NCBI GenBank assembly: GCA_002811645.1
Contig: PDIP01000002.1
Location: 156,491 to 220,490 of the forward strand
Direction: 5' to 3'
DNA: 64,000 nucleotides
Source: Corallochytrium limacisporum
Lineage: Eukaryota > Opisthokonta
A program made the position numbers and the translations under genes. A model generated the notes under the pieces. That model had not been told where the DNA came from and made no database searches. It saw only the letters and a program-made list of their open reading frames with translations. Each line of letters opens with the position of its first letter. The stretch's first letter is position 1. This document shows positions 45,058 to 56,221 of this stretch, piece by piece.

Positions 45058-48000
45058 TCAATGATAGGCAGGCAGCTGGGTAGCTGCAAAACTTTGCTTC
45101 GAACTCATTAAGGCCAGTGGAAAGACGGTAGGACACCTACTGTGAGTACGGGGGCTGCTGGGGCATGTTTCAATTTTGCGATGGTGCAAAACGACGTCCG
45201 GTAGGCCACCAGGGGATCGATACAAAGCGAATGCCTCAGACTAACTTTTCCAAAGATATTGAATTGTGCAATGGTGCCATTCATATGCACCAGGAGACAG
45301 CGACAGCGAAGAAAATTGAGCTGAGCTCATGATATTTCCATAGAAAATATATGGCGCTAAAAGGGAGTCTCTTTTCATGGTTCCATGATACTACTATTGC
45401 GTGTTGGAGTATTGATCGCTCTGGGTCGTCCGGTCTCTCTTGCCTTGCTTTTGACGATGCCTTCACCACATGAGGCAGCCCGCGTTCGGTTCCGACAATG
45501 GAAAGCAAGTTTGGGTCGTGATTCCCGGTTATTCTCCCTCGCGGAGTATGCCTTGTGCACATGGTGGGGGCTTCGAAGCAAACTGTCCACGTTCACTGAG
45601 GATTCCTCGCTCTGCCTCCGTCGGGCATAGCATTTTCCTCTTCGGTGGGATTTTTTTTTTTGCTGTGGGCAGCTGAGCCCTTTGCTGACTAACCCAAACC
45701 GAAATACTGCAAGAAAAGGGGCGAATGATTTTGTATAAGTCCACAGCCTTTCATATTCCCACCTCAGGAGAGGAAAGCATATCTATATTATGCTTACCTG
45801 TTCGTGTCAATGTCACATTTCTTGGGAAACCGGGGATCCCGTCCCCACCCCCCCCCTATCCTCTCCGCCCCTTACCCTACCTTCTTCGCAATTGTCCATG
45901 GCAATTGACCATGGGAGGTCCTTCAGGGTCGATTCTTGACATGTGGCCCGCAATTTCTTCCGATCACCAATACCTATCACTGATTAATAGAGAAATTGTA
46001 GGGACTTACAGGCATTCCGTGGAGGAGAGCAAAGTGTGAACCAATTTCAGAAACCAAGAAAAAACAATAGTGTTTGTTCGTTGTTGATGCAACTCTCGGA
46101 CCCCTCTCCTCCAGTGGTTCCTGCGTGCCCCTTATTTTTTTTTGCAGCCGGCCATACTAAAGTGCGTCATTCCAGAGAGCAAACCCATTGCTGATAGTAA
46201 TTCCTTGACCCTGTATAACAAAAAAGACAAGAGTTTCCATAGGACGCAATTCTGGGAGGTGTTGACCAAAAGAGGGAACATCTAAAACGCTGATTGCTGC
46301 TAAGCTCTCCCAGCAGTAAAAGGGAAGAAGACTCACTGAACAGGAACTATTGTGTCGGTGAGCAGTACACGGAATACGCAGAGCCCTCTTCCAGGATAGT
46401 GCTAACAACGACACCTTGACTTTGCGCTGTGAACTGGGAAGTGATTTTTTTTCTTGGGGCCAATGGTTCCCGTCAAAAGGTGTCGATATCTGTCTATAAG
46501 GGGGTGCAGCGGGTTGCCTCATAGACCGACGTCTCGTATCTTGCACTGTGACTTGTCTTCGACTGATGGACTTCTGCGGTTCCTTTCCGACGATTCCCGA
46601 TCAGAGTAGCAGTGGTTGCCATCGACCACAGAATTTTTGTGTGTGTTTCCCTGGCCTGGAATGCACATATAATATGTGTATACTTTTACCATTCATGTCT
46701 TGGTTATTAAGTGCATATGCACGATGAAAGCGCCAGCTGCTGGTGGTGCTGCTATGGAAGTAGGTAGAATACTGCCAGTGTGGAACTTTTTGGAAACTTT
46801 TGTCCGCAGGATTGAATCATATCCCTGCTTAGGGATTTTCCATGAGGTTCCAGCTTTGTGTAAGAGTGGTAGTAACTATACTGCTTACCCAGCTGAGATC
46901 TCTGCTGAGCGGATGTGTACTCCCTTTTGGTTGTTCTTTGTTCGGTTCCCCTTTTTTCTCCGCTCCACGGACCTCCTCCCTGCTCCGGCTTGCAGATCTT
47001 GAAGAGAAATCATCGACCATTTATCAACAAAATATGTGTACTCAATTTCCTCCGTGTAGTCGTCTGCCGGGTGACACGGTAGGTTTGCACACGAATTTCT
47101 TATGAAACTGAACATTAAACAGAGGATGCGTCTGAGGGGATATTAGGTGCGGAATTGCTCGGATCGGCCCCCCCTCCTGGTGGTCGTGGGGCTGGTACCG
47201 GCGGGTGTGCCCGGTTGCGGTTGTTGGTTGGCGATCTATACCGCTGATGATGATGATGGAGCGGTGTGGACATACATTGTAGTTGGATGATATTCCCGAG
47301 TTACGAGTTGAGTGTGAAGACTTCCCATTGCTCGACGGCTAGCCCTGCAAATCTGTTGGTGTTGGGCAATCCGCATAACCCCATTCGGCGAAAACAAAGC
47401 AGCAACCCAAAAAACATAAACTACTACCCCAATAGCTAATAAAGGTACATTTTCTTGTATATGCACACTGTCCTCTCACGGAGGATTTCCTTTCTTCATT
47501 GTTCGCATGGTTGATTCTCATCAACGACATAGGACAACCAAATTCGGTGATTGTCCCACTGTTTTTCCATCGATTGATGAAGGTCTAACTAATTTTGGTG
47601 TTTTGTGTCGATGTGCTTCCGTAAGGTGCATACCGTCCTGCTGCCCTTGTCCTGCCGATGGTGACTAGTACGCTGTGATGTTCCATGCATATGGTACATG
47701 CCGCGGATGTATGTACACACTACATGTCTAAAAAAAACCAGAGGAACAACAAATAGTTGGTATCGTTTGCTCCCCTGATGATTGTAAGATTACAGAAGGA
47801 TACAATGGCTTTGTCTTGATCACACGTACACCGTCCACAACTACAGGGCAACACCATTGATAAACTATCGGACGTCGGGGAAATCCAACAAAGGCCGCCT
47901 ACCTCTGCCTCTACTACTCTGGGCGAAGTAGTTGAGATCTGATCCGCGCATGTAGGAGTGTCGAGTTGTGAGTCACATCTCCATGGATCTGATCTTTTTA

Positions 48001-48699
48001 CTTACTACACGAAGGTGTAGTTTCTCTACTTAGTGAGCACTGTGATAGCCTGCCCATGCCGTCATATAGACGAGCGGGCATCGTTCGAATGTTTTTCGAA
48101 GGTACACGAGGATGAAACGCAGCAACTGGTCCCATAAACATGAAACACGCTGCTTCACCTGTTGTTGGTTCACTATCCATGTTCTGTACGGTGGAGGATG
48201 TGGGTGTGCACGTAGGGCCAGATCCATAGTCTCTTCGCTTTTCATCGAACAGCTTCCCATATGCAGCAGCTGCAAAATGTGTTGGTGAACCATAACCAAG
48301 CTCGGCCAAAATTTCAGTATAGCTCAATTCCAAACCCGCTCGCAGCTCCTCCCAATTCACCATCGCAACTGTGGAAGAAACCAGTAGAAGCCAAGCCAGC
48401 AGCAAGTTCGAATGTATACCCCACGATCCACAACCATTTCAGGCGGTGAAGGGGCTGAATTCAGCAACTGCTACCAAATCCCACAGTCAGCACGGGGGTT
48501 CTCAACTCGTACTTGCTGCCCGTTCACTACCATTGCTGCCAGTCCTTGGCAGACCCCCAAAAGAAGGGTGGGGTATATACAATTGATCATCGGCTGCCAA
48601 GAAACCAACGTTCGAAACTGATAAATAAAAAATCTACAACCCACCATCACGAAACAGAATAAGGAGACAAGGAGCTCCCTTCTACAGCTCCAGACCAAC

Positions 48700-49356
48700 G
48701 GTTGGGGAAGGGGGGCGGGGGGGGGGTTTGGCAGAAAAAATAGACTCCTAATATCTCCCAAGCCCAACGGTCCACAGGTGATGGATGCAGCAGTAGCGCA
48801 GGTCCCCTCGTAAACCTCGAAAATTAATTACGGGAACTGATCTTGTACCACAGAGAAAGCGATAGATTTCAAAAGTCCGCTTTAGAGGTATATCAAATTA
48901 AATGTGATCCTCCCCCATTGGCGCCATAATGAATGTATGGAATGCTTGTGTTTCCTATGATGAAAGTACTAGCCCACTCGTCTGGGCGGGTTTACGGAGG
49001 GGGGAGAGACCCGCGTGTGTGTGAGAGACAAGGCCAGGGCGGTTTAGTAGTTAACAGAGGGACCGAGTGCGTGCGTGTGGACTGGAGCATAGGGACCAAT
49101 GCGGGTGGCTGGGCTGGGAGAGCGCGATCCGTCTGTTCTGCGATTGGCACATATTGGCTACGTCGAGGGGCCCTCGATGGGTACTTGGGTGTGCTGATGT
49201 GGGGGTTTGTATTGCAAGACGATGAGCAAAGTAACTCTCCTTAGCATGTGTCGAACGATCAAGGTGGTCGGGATGGTATGTGAAAGAGAGTATAGACCTC
49301 AGAGCGTAGTTCGTAGTTATTGTATATAGACACATAGACAAACACACAGACAAATC
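48700..49356 (+). promoter_or_regulatory. Upstream region of RRP12
   Basis: A G-rich block including a G10 run (48717-48726) lies about 0.63 kb before the start codon, followed by AT-rich and then G-rich sequence (about 48998-49010, 49170-49205). A short TATATAG word sits at 49323-49329, about 28 bases before the start codon, which is close for a classical TATA box but leaves a possible very short leader. Confidence 0.3.
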
Positions 49357-52300
49357 ATGGGAAGGCCTACCCGCAGCCGTGGGAAGGGCGCAAAGATCGC
49401 CAAGGGGCAGTCCAGTTCCAGTAACCCCCGTACTCGCAAGCACAGGGACAAGGCTCGTGCTGCCTTTATGGTGAGTCATGGTATGACCCCGGATATTCCC
49501 CAACAGAACACACAGCAGGCCGCACACAGATCGGGTAAACTTCTTACAACAGAGGCGCTAGCAATTCACAATATTGTGCAGAACAGTGCCGCCAAGGGAC
49601 CGGAAACCCGCGCAGCCATGATGGCCGATATTCAACGCAGTGAACGGCGGGACCGGCGACACGGCAATGATGGAATGGACACTGACGGCGACGTTTCTCA
49701 GGCACAGACCGCAATCTCCGCATGGAGTGACGCCCTGAGCGAGAGCCCACTGGCTGACGCCTTTGAATCGGTTCTTGAGAAGGCCAATAGTCCGCTGCCG
49801 GTGCACCAGGAGGCGGTGGCCGTGCTAAGTGCCGTGCAAGATGTGATCAAAACTAAGGAAGGCGCAGAGACACCAACTGCCTATTTTGCCTCATTCATGA
49901 CTGTATTGGAGACACAGTTGACCGCACAGGCTGAGATAGTCAAGGCTGAAAGTGTTGGAAAGGACGGCGGCAGTAACGTCAATGCTACCGTGACAGATGC
50001 ATCGGGAAAGGAGGGCATATTGGTCTGGCCTGCAGATGAGGAGGCCATGGTTGGTTCAAACACCAAGGAGAATAGTGGAGGCCACGGCATGCCGGAGGCT
50101 ACAGGCAAGGGTGTCGATGCATTGGCCGCCACCATGCACCTTCTGACGCTGGTTGTGCCCCGCCTGCCAGCGTCATTAGCTCGTTCAAAACTGCAAACCG
50201 CGGCTGCCGTGTTTCTCATGGCCTACGAAGGCTACGGACTCGAGAGTCAGGCAATCGGACGCAGTTGTGTAACTATCGTAGGACGGTTGCTGGAGCACCA
50301 GAGCATGGTGCAGTGGGAGCAGCCCAATACTCAGAAACTATACACGTGGATCTTGGACCAGACGGCTTCGGATCGGCCCAAGATTCGCAAGGCTGCCAAC
50401 AATGCTGTGCACCGCTTGGTCACGCTGGCGCACCAGAAGATGGTCACGACCGGAGACAAGAACCCTAGCAGGCACCCGGTGATCCGAATAACCGGAGCGA
50501 GTGCTCTTGAGAGCCTGAAGACAGCGTCACGGGCGGATCTGCAGAAGACGTTGTACATGCTAGGTATGCTCAAAGATGTATTGGCCCTGCTGGGACCTAA
50601 GAATGTCAAGGCCATCGTGGAGGGTCTATTGTGGCTCATGACCCTCGGTAACTCGAGTGCAACCATCCAAACGTTGCAAGTGCTTGAGGAAGTGTTCAAG
50701 GAGGCCACAGCGGATGATCTCATGGCGCAGGCGTTCCGCACATCTGCAGATGCCAACGATGGTCACGGCAACGACGATGACGAGGACGTCGGAGACCATA
50801 TCGATGAGAAGGACGAAGAACGGGGAGTTATGCCGGATTCCGCAGCTGCCCAACCTTTAGTCAAGGACAAGCAGCTCATGGCACAGGTGGTGCTGGCGAT
50901 TGTGGCTCATCGTCCAAATCTGAGCGATGCATTGGCCTTGGCCCAGTGGCTGCTCACTGTCGTGCACGGCATGGTGGTGCTCTCCAAGGCAGACGAACGC
51001 AAGTGTCTGGATGTCATGCCCAAGGTAGTGGCTTCCATCACTGAATGTTTCCTATCAGAGAAACGAAGTGTAGCGAAGGTGACTGGCAGTGCACTGAAGA
51101 CCATCCTAGAGGAATGCGTGGCGGGTCGAGACCAGGCCATTGCCGAGGCCGCGCAAGCCTTCGAATCCAACGAGAAGACCCGTGTCGGCCAAGTCATTGA
51201 CCGTATTACGGGGTGTTTGCAGTACAAATTTAATGCCAGCTGGTCTGTCATTTTGCAGGTACATGCTGTGCTCTTCACCGTCCTCGGGCCTCACACTGTA
51301 CCCCTGGCCTCTAACAGTCTGAAGGCTATTGTTGACTTCCGCAATGACGAAGACTTCCAACACAAGAAAGAAATTGAAGGTGCACTGCAGTCTGCGATGC
51401 GTGCTCTGGGACCAGAACAGTTCTTTGCAACTATACCTGCGGGTATTCCTAGCGACAGCCCCGAAAAGTCCAACTACTGGCTCCTGTCCATTGTCCACGG
51501 GCACATCAAGCACGCCGAGTTGCGCTACTTCATTGATGATCTCATGCCTGCAGCCATGCGCTGCAAGGCGGACGAGAGCGTGCGCCGGCAGAAGAAGGAA
51601 TTGATTGCTGCCAAAGCCCTCTTTGATATTTATGCGCTGGTCTGGGCTCTGTTCCCAGGCTTTTGCAACGTTGCCGTGGATGTACCGGGCCAGTTCCAGC
51701 GCATTGCTAAGCGTTTAGGCGTCATGTTGCAGCAGGATGCCAGTGTACGTAAGGACATTTGCTTTGGCCTCGCTGCCCTGATCAACACCCACTCGGACAT
51801 TGCCAATGGTGATGTCGTGGACGATACTGTCGATGCCAAGAGCGCGCAGGACAGTCTGGATGCCATCAGGCCGTTCTGCAAGAATTTCTTGCCCATCCTA
51901 TTCAATCTGTGCATTGCTTCTGCACCAGAGGACCGCAACCATCTGCTAGTTGCCGTGCGTGCCTTGGTCAGTATTGCTAATGAGCAGATCCTGTTGAACA
52001 TTTTCAAGACCGTAATGAACAAACTGCTCACAGCCACCGAGCGTCGTGCGTCGGAGACAAATCCGGCGGCCCGCAAGGCCCTGTCAATCGAACTTCACGG
52101 CCTGGCAGACCTCATTCAGTGCTTCATTCCCCGCTTGCCTGGTACGGCGGTTGAATTGCTCTACCGTGCTGTTCTGCCCTTCTTCAAGGACAACAGTGAC
52201 GGCATCATGCAGAAGAAGAGCTATCGAATCCTCCAGACCGTGGCCAAACGGCTGCACCCTGACCATGCTCCGTTCCTGTTGCAGAAACTGGACACGATTG

Positions 52301-53871
52301 TGGCGGATTTGACGGACACTTCAATTGCCACTCAAGCCAGTGCTAAACGCGACCGTCTGGCCCTGATATGCGAATTGATTCCCTCGTTCGGACCACAGCA
52401 CTTCAGTCTCTTACCCGACCTGTTACCGGAGGTGATCCTTGCCACCAAGGAGGTTAGCGAGCGCACCCGACATGCTGCATTTGACGTCTTGATCACATTT
52501 GGTGGACAATTTGAAGCCTACCGGGGAGTGACCTTCAAGCTTGTCGTTCCTGGCGACGATGAGAGCGGCGAACCGTCCGCAAGTGAAGAGCGAGAGGCCA
52601 GTCTACAAGAGTATGTGACCATGGTCGCCGCCGGTGCCGCCGGCGAGTCCACGCAAATGGTTGCCGGCACACTCCTTGCCCTAAGTCGGTTGGTTTATGA
52701 ATTTAAACCCAGTCTGCCGGTAGATTTCATCCAGAGCCTGCTCGGTGGCATCTTACCCTTCCTACTCAGTCGCACGAAGGAAGTCGTCAAGGGGGCCCTT
52801 ACGTTTGTGAAAGTTGCCATCGGTGCCTTGGACGTCGGTCTGCTGCAACCGTACCTGCAAGAGATGATCAAGGGCATGACTGAATGGACGCAGGAGGCAA
52901 ACAGTGCCTTCATGCGCCCTCGTCGTCACATTCTAGAGCGTCTGGCGCGCAAGTATGGCAATGACTACATCGCCTCTCTCATGCCTGAAGAGCACAAGAA
53001 GCTTATCCGCTACATCGAAAAGGAGCAGATCAAGTCGCGTCGCAAGAAGATTGAGGCACGGCAGAGGTATGAGGAGGCGCAGGCTCAACAGTCCGGTACA
53101 GTCCCTGCCAATCTCAGGAAAAATCAACACGCCAAGTACGAGTATGAGCTCGGGGACAGTGACGATGAGGGCCACGAACATCAGGGACCTGGTGGGTCCG
53201 CTGCTGTGCGCCAAGCCAGGAGCAATCAAAAGGCGTACATTCGCGACGCAGTCGACAATGACGAGGATGTGGCTGATGATGACGAGGTCATGGACTTTCT
53301 CGACCGAAATGCTGTATCCAAGGTGTTCAGCTCGAAGCCCCGCCGCAATGTTCGGAGCCATGCCGCAGATGAGGACGAATTTGGTCATGACGACTTTGGT
53401 CGCATGAAAATCGACGATCCTGAGGCTGCAGGAAAGGACGATGCTGACAATGATTCCCTTGTGGCTGACTCGGACGATGAATTCGGACCAATGCTGCGCA
53501 AGAAGAGCTCTCGGAAGCGTGCCATGGAGCTTGACGGTGCCGATTTGGATGATGACGACGACGATGGGGAGGCTATGGGTCGCGGTGGCGGTGTTGGTGG
53601 CCAGCAGGCGGAAAAGCGCCGCGCTGCAGGCGGTGACCAGCGCAGGAGAGGGGAGAAGCATGACCCTTATGCCTATGTACCACTCAGTTCGAGCATGCTC
53701 AACCGTCGAATCAAGAAGAAGGGAGGAGCAGGTGCTGGTCTGCGTCAGGCAGTTAAGGGCCAGAACCACAATCTCACGCGCACGGCGAAGAAGGCCAAGG
53801 CACGTCATGCAGCGCTAAAGCAGGAAGAACAGCGTCAGCGCAAGATGGCAATGAAGCACAAGCGCCGTTAG
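49357..53871 (+). CDS. RRP12: RRP12-like ribosome biogenesis factor (HEAT repeats, NUC173)
   Basis: RRP12 is a karyopherin-like HEAT-repeat protein that helps mature and export pre-40S (and pre-60S) ribosomal particles from the nucleolus. The 1,504-residue protein begins MGRPTRSRGKGAKIAKGQ followed by SNPRTRKHRDKAR, the basic N-terminus typical of the family. Helical repeats fill about 170-1200, interrupted by an acidic loop (about 463-488). The NUC173 region lies in the first half of the helical part. After about residue 1213 the sequence changes to a charged tail: a Lys/Arg helix (KKLIRYIEKEQIKSRRKK), several Asp/Glu-rich patches with nuclear-localisation-like Lys/Arg clusters, and a very basic end (KMAMKHKRR). 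It is longer than human RRP12 (about 1,300) because of the tail and loops. It is a single exon with start context AATCATGG and converges on MED31 (154 bases between stops). Confidence 0.93.
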   Translation: MGRPTRSRGKGAKIAKGQSSSSNPRTRKHRDKARAAFMVSHGMTPDIPQQNTQQAAHRSGKLLTTEALAIHNIVQNSAAKGPETRAAMMADIQRSERRDRRHGNDGMDTDGDVSQAQTAISAWSDALSESPLADAFESVLEKANSPLPVHQEAVAVLSAVQDVIKTKEGAETPTAYFASFMTVLETQLTAQAEIVKAESVGKDGGSNVNATVTDASGKEGILVWPADEEAMVGSNTKENSGGHGMPEATGKGVDALAATMHLLTLVVPRLPASLARSKLQTAAAVFLMAYEGYGLESQAIGRSCVTIVGRLLEHQSMVQWEQPNTQKLYTWILDQTASDRPKIRKAANNAVHRLVTLAHQKMVTTGDKNPSRHPVIRITGASALESLKTASRADLQKTLYMLGMLKDVLALLGPKNVKAIVEGLLWLMTLGNSSATIQTLQVLEEVFKEATADDLMAQAFRTSADANDGHGNDDDEDVGDHIDEKDEERGVMPDSAAAQPLVKDKQLMAQVVLAIVAHRPNLSDALALAQWLLTVVHGMVVLSKADERKCLDVMPKVVASITECFLSEKRSVAKVTGSALKTILEECVAGRDQAIAEAAQAFESNEKTRVGQVIDRITGCLQYKFNASWSVILQVHAVLFTVLGPHTVPLASNSLKAIVDFRNDEDFQHKKEIEGALQSAMRALGPEQFFATIPAGIPSDSPEKSNYWLLSIVHGHIKHAELRYFIDDLMPAAMRCKADESVRRQKKELIAAKALFDIYALVWALFPGFCNVAVDVPGQFQRIAKRLGVMLQQDASVRKDICFGLAALINTHSDIANGDVVDDTVDAKSAQDSLDAIRPFCKNFLPILFNLCIASAPEDRNHLLVAVRALVSIANEQILLNIFKTVMNKLLTATERRASETNPAARKALSIELHGLADLIQCFIPRLPGTAVELLYRAVLPFFKDNSDGIMQKKSYRILQTVAKRLHPDHAPFLLQKLDTIVADLTDTSIATQASAKRDRLALICELIPSFGPQHFSLLPDLLPEVILATKEVSERTRHAAFDVLITFGGQFEAYRGVTFKLVVPGDDESGEPSASEEREASLQEYVTMVAAGAAGESTQMVAGTLLALSRLVYEFKPSLPVDFIQSLLGGILPFLLSRTKEVVKGALTFVKVAIGALDVGLLQPYLQEMIKGMTEWTQEANSAFMRPRRHILERLARKYGNDYIASLMPEEHKKLIRYIEKEQIKSRRKKIEARQRYEEAQAQQSGTVPANLRKNQHAKYEYELGDSDDEGHEHQGPGGSAAVRQARSNQKAYIRDAVDNDEDVADDDEVMDFLDRNAVSKVFSSKPRRNVRSHAADEDEFGHDDFGRMKIDDPEAAGKDDADNDSLVADSDDEFGPMLRKKSSRKRAMELDGADLDDDDDDGEAMGRGGGVGGQQAEKRRAAGGDQRRRGEKHDPYAYVPLSSSMLNRRIKKKGGAGAGLRQAVKGQNHNLTRTAKKAKARHAALKQEEQRQRKMAMKHKRR

Positions 53872-54025
53872 CGAAGCAAACGTCATTGTCAGATTCTTTA
53901 CTTCAGAATGTGTAAGCTTAGTAATCCAAAGTTATTAGTAAACGTATTGGTGAGATTCAAGCACCTAGTTCGTGTGGCTGTCTATTTCTTTAAGTTTGAT
54001 ATTTTTATCGTGAGTGAGCTGGTCT

Positions 54026-54505
54026 TCACTCAACCTTTGCATCGTCGGAAGTTACCACAGGGGCATCACCAGCCTCTTTGGCACCGTTTGTAGTTTCTTC
54101 CTGATGCTCACCGATTGTCAGGTCCTGATCTTGTTCTTCCTTCACCTTGTCCGCCAGATACTTTTGCTTCCGCGCACTGAATTGCCAGGCATTGTACTGT
54201 TGCTCCGCTATATATTCGGCCACGTCCACCTTGGCGATCTCTGTTCTGAACTTAGGGTCCTGCAGCAGGTCGAGGAAGTACAAACACTGCGGATAGGTAA
54301 TGATGGTGACATATGGCCGCTGTTTCCAGTATTGTAGGTACTTAAGGTAGTTCACAAAGCCAGGCTTCTCAAACCACTTCCGCTGCGCCAGGAAGTTGAT
54401 GTATCGCGGGTTGGCCAGCAATTGCACAAATTCCAATTCTTGCTGCAGACGGTTATCAATTTGCTCAGGATCCAGCTTTGCGCGCTTTGCTGCTGGTTCG
54501 GTCAT
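54026..54505 (-). CDS. MED31: Mediator complex subunit MED31 (SOH1)
   Basis: MED31 is a small, highly conserved subunit of the Mediator middle module, which links activators to RNA polymerase II. The 159-residue protein carries the whole SOH1 domain at about 17-95: ELEFVQLLANPRYINFLAQ, then FVNYLKYLQYWKQRPY and YPQCLYFLDLLQ. The remaining C-terminal 60 residues are charged and poorly conserved, as in most species; the whole is a little longer than the human protein (131). It is a single exon, convergent with RRP12 and divergent from NTF2. Confidence 0.97.
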   Translation of the reverse strand: MTEPAAKRAKLDPEQIDNRLQQELEFVQLLANPRYINFLAQRKWFEKPGFVNYLKYLQYWKQRPYVTIITYPQCLYFLDLLQDPKFRTEIAKVDVAEYIAEQQYNAWQFSARKQKYLADKVKEEQDQDLTIGEHQEETTNGAKEAGDAPVVTSDDAKVE

Positions 54506-55568
54506 GATTTTCGTTGTTCGTGTTTGGTCTATCTTTGTAGTCCGCGCGAATACATTGTGTCGGTCCTACGACTCACAGCTTCCAAACTCTAACACCTAAT
54601 TCCTTGCTACTCCATTCACTGCTTATGTCATTGTCTCGTTGAGTGGAAAATATTCTGATGCCTTCCATTATATACCAACGCGTCGAGCACCCGGGCTCTT
54701 CGCGCACCAGGATTTCAACGTTGTTGTTCACAGGGAAGCTCTTTGGCTCCGGTTACGAGGGACTGAGGAAAAGTCGCTCGCGCAAAATCCCACAAAGGGA
54801 ATATGGAAAATAGACTCCCATTCCCAGGTAGCAAGCGGTCCACGGGCGGCGCGAAAATCGCGGCCTACCGGGCCCAGAGGAGGAGGTTGGGCCGTGTCGG
54901 GTGTGCTTGTATGCCTCTGGACAAGGGCCGGCCAAAGCTGTGTTACACCGGCCAAAGCTGTGTTACACCAGCCAACCCAGGAGAGGGGGGGGGGAGGCGG
55001 GAGGGGGACAAAAGGGACCCAAAAAAAAAAGCCAAAACAGCCACCTTGGGTCCGACAGTTTCCCTATCTCCGTGGCCGTGTGGCGTGGTTGCTGATAATA
55101 TTCGGGCGGTTCCCATACTCTCTTCTGGCCGACTCTTGTTGATGATGAGTGAGAGGAGGGTGAGAGGAGTCCTGTCCTTCCCCACATTCGGACGTGTTTT
55201 GTAGTTTTCCGGGCGATCCATAGAAAATGTAGGGAGGTAATTTTACCCCAGGTGGTGGGTGCGCTAGTAAGCGCGATGCGGCCTTTGAGTGGCTTTGGTG
55301 GCGTGGAACAGGAGACCAGGACGTTCAACATTGTCTCTAAATCTGAAGAGTGTGGTGTCGTGGACAGGTACTACAAGTCCCCATACATGTCATTAGTTGC
55401 CAATTCCGATAATATGCATTGTGTTGCAACATTACGCGGGTCGGTGTTCGCGCCAGTAAGGAGACTTCACGAACAGTCCGGAATATTCTGGGATATTTCG
55501 CCTTTGCCCACCACAGGTTAACCGATTTAATCAGATCTGTACAATTTGTAAACTTTCACAGTTTAATC
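54506..55568. promoter_or_regulatory. Divergent MED31/NTF2 intergenic region
   Basis: The 1,063 bases between the two start codons hold a GC-rich core (about 54830-55000) with a 20-bp tandem duplication, a G10 run (54985-54994) and an A10 run (55021-55030). The G10 run lies about 0.48 kb from the MED31 start and 0.57 kb from the NTF2 start. Frames crossing this region are low-complexity and are not proposed as genes. Confidence 0.45.
54931..54970. repeat. Tandem duplication of a 20-bp unit
   Basis: GCCAAAGCTGTGTTACACCG is followed immediately by a copy that differs only in the last base, then by the start of a third (GCCAA). It is a recent-looking direct duplication in the GC-rich core of the MED31/NTF2 promoter region. 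Confidence 0.95.
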
Positions 55569-55937
55569 ATGGACCCCAATACCATCGCAAAGGAGTTCAC
55601 AGGCTTCTACTACCAGAAATTTGTGTCCACCCGCCAGGAGCTCGTGCCCCTTTACCAACCGGACAGCTGCATGCAATGGGAAGGACAGCTCTTTCAGGGG
55701 CCGCAGGCCATCATGGACAAATTCGGATCGCTAAGCTTCCAGCAGGCTGCCTTTGCTCTGAGTTGTGTTGATGCCCAGCCCACGGATTTTGGATTGCTTG
55801 TCACAGTACTAGGTCAGTTTATGGTTGATGATGGAGCATCCAAGCTGCCGTTTGTGCATGTCTTTCACCTGAAGAAGGCTGGTGACAACTTGTACATTTC
55901 TAACGAGGTCTTCCGCATGGCCTACTTCGACCACTAA
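55569..55937 (+). CDS. NUTF2: Nuclear transport factor 2
   Basis: NTF2 carries RanGDP into the nucleus and so maintains the Ran gradient that drives nuclear transport. The 122-residue protein spans the complete cone-shaped NTF2 fold: MDPNTIAKEFTGFYYQKF at the start, then CMQWEGQLFQG with the acidic Glu38 that corresponds to Ran-contacting Glu42 of the human protein, GQFMVDDGA with Asp87/Asp88 in the second Ran-binding loop, and NEVFRM near the end. The length is close to the human protein (127). The start is the ATG in TAATCATGG; upstream in-frame sequence lacks similarity. It converges on CPSF4 (284 bases between stops). Confidence 0.97.
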   Translation: MDPNTIAKEFTGFYYQKFVSTRQELVPLYQPDSCMQWEGQLFQGPQAIMDKFGSLSFQQAAFALSCVDAQPTDFGLLVTVLGQFMVDDGASKLPFVHVFHLKKAGDNLYISNEVFRMAYFDH

Positions 55938-56221
55938 ACAGATAGCCGTGTTTCTTCGGGAGCAGGAGTCATGCGCCTCGAGAGGATTGAAATTTTGCTC
56001 ACGACATTCTCAAATAGTCAGCCAATCAGTTGGTATATCACATTACAGTAGTTTCGTAAAATTCCAAGTAAACACGATGAATATGTAGTGAAAGTCTAAA
56101 TCTATGTAGTTTTTTAAGTTCCTATGTTTGCGATGATGGATGTATGTCAATGAGTCAATGAATGAATGAGTAGTGACGCTGTTACTACAGACGTCAAAAC
56201 GTGGTTCTGTTTCCGCATCAA

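Larger units (their letters stand above)
34671..49356. other. About 14.7 kb with an assembly gap and no firmly supported gene
   Basis: No frame carries a recognised domain. Visible content: the N gap (35423-35580), a small candidate ORF at 35941, a C11 run (38378-38388), a GT run (about 39412-39430), a purine block (43069-43130), one protein-like minus frame (44755-45057), a C9 run (45848-45856), T-runs near 44650, 45650 and 46135, and a G10 run (48717-48726) about 0.63 kb before RRP12. Between 36700 and 37300 several frames are open at once on both strands, but none resembles a known family. Confidence 0.55.

Noticed and set aside
52933-53808. 291-codon minus-strand frame
   Set aside because: It is antisense to the C-terminal part of RRP12, whose plus-strand product is clearly conserved.
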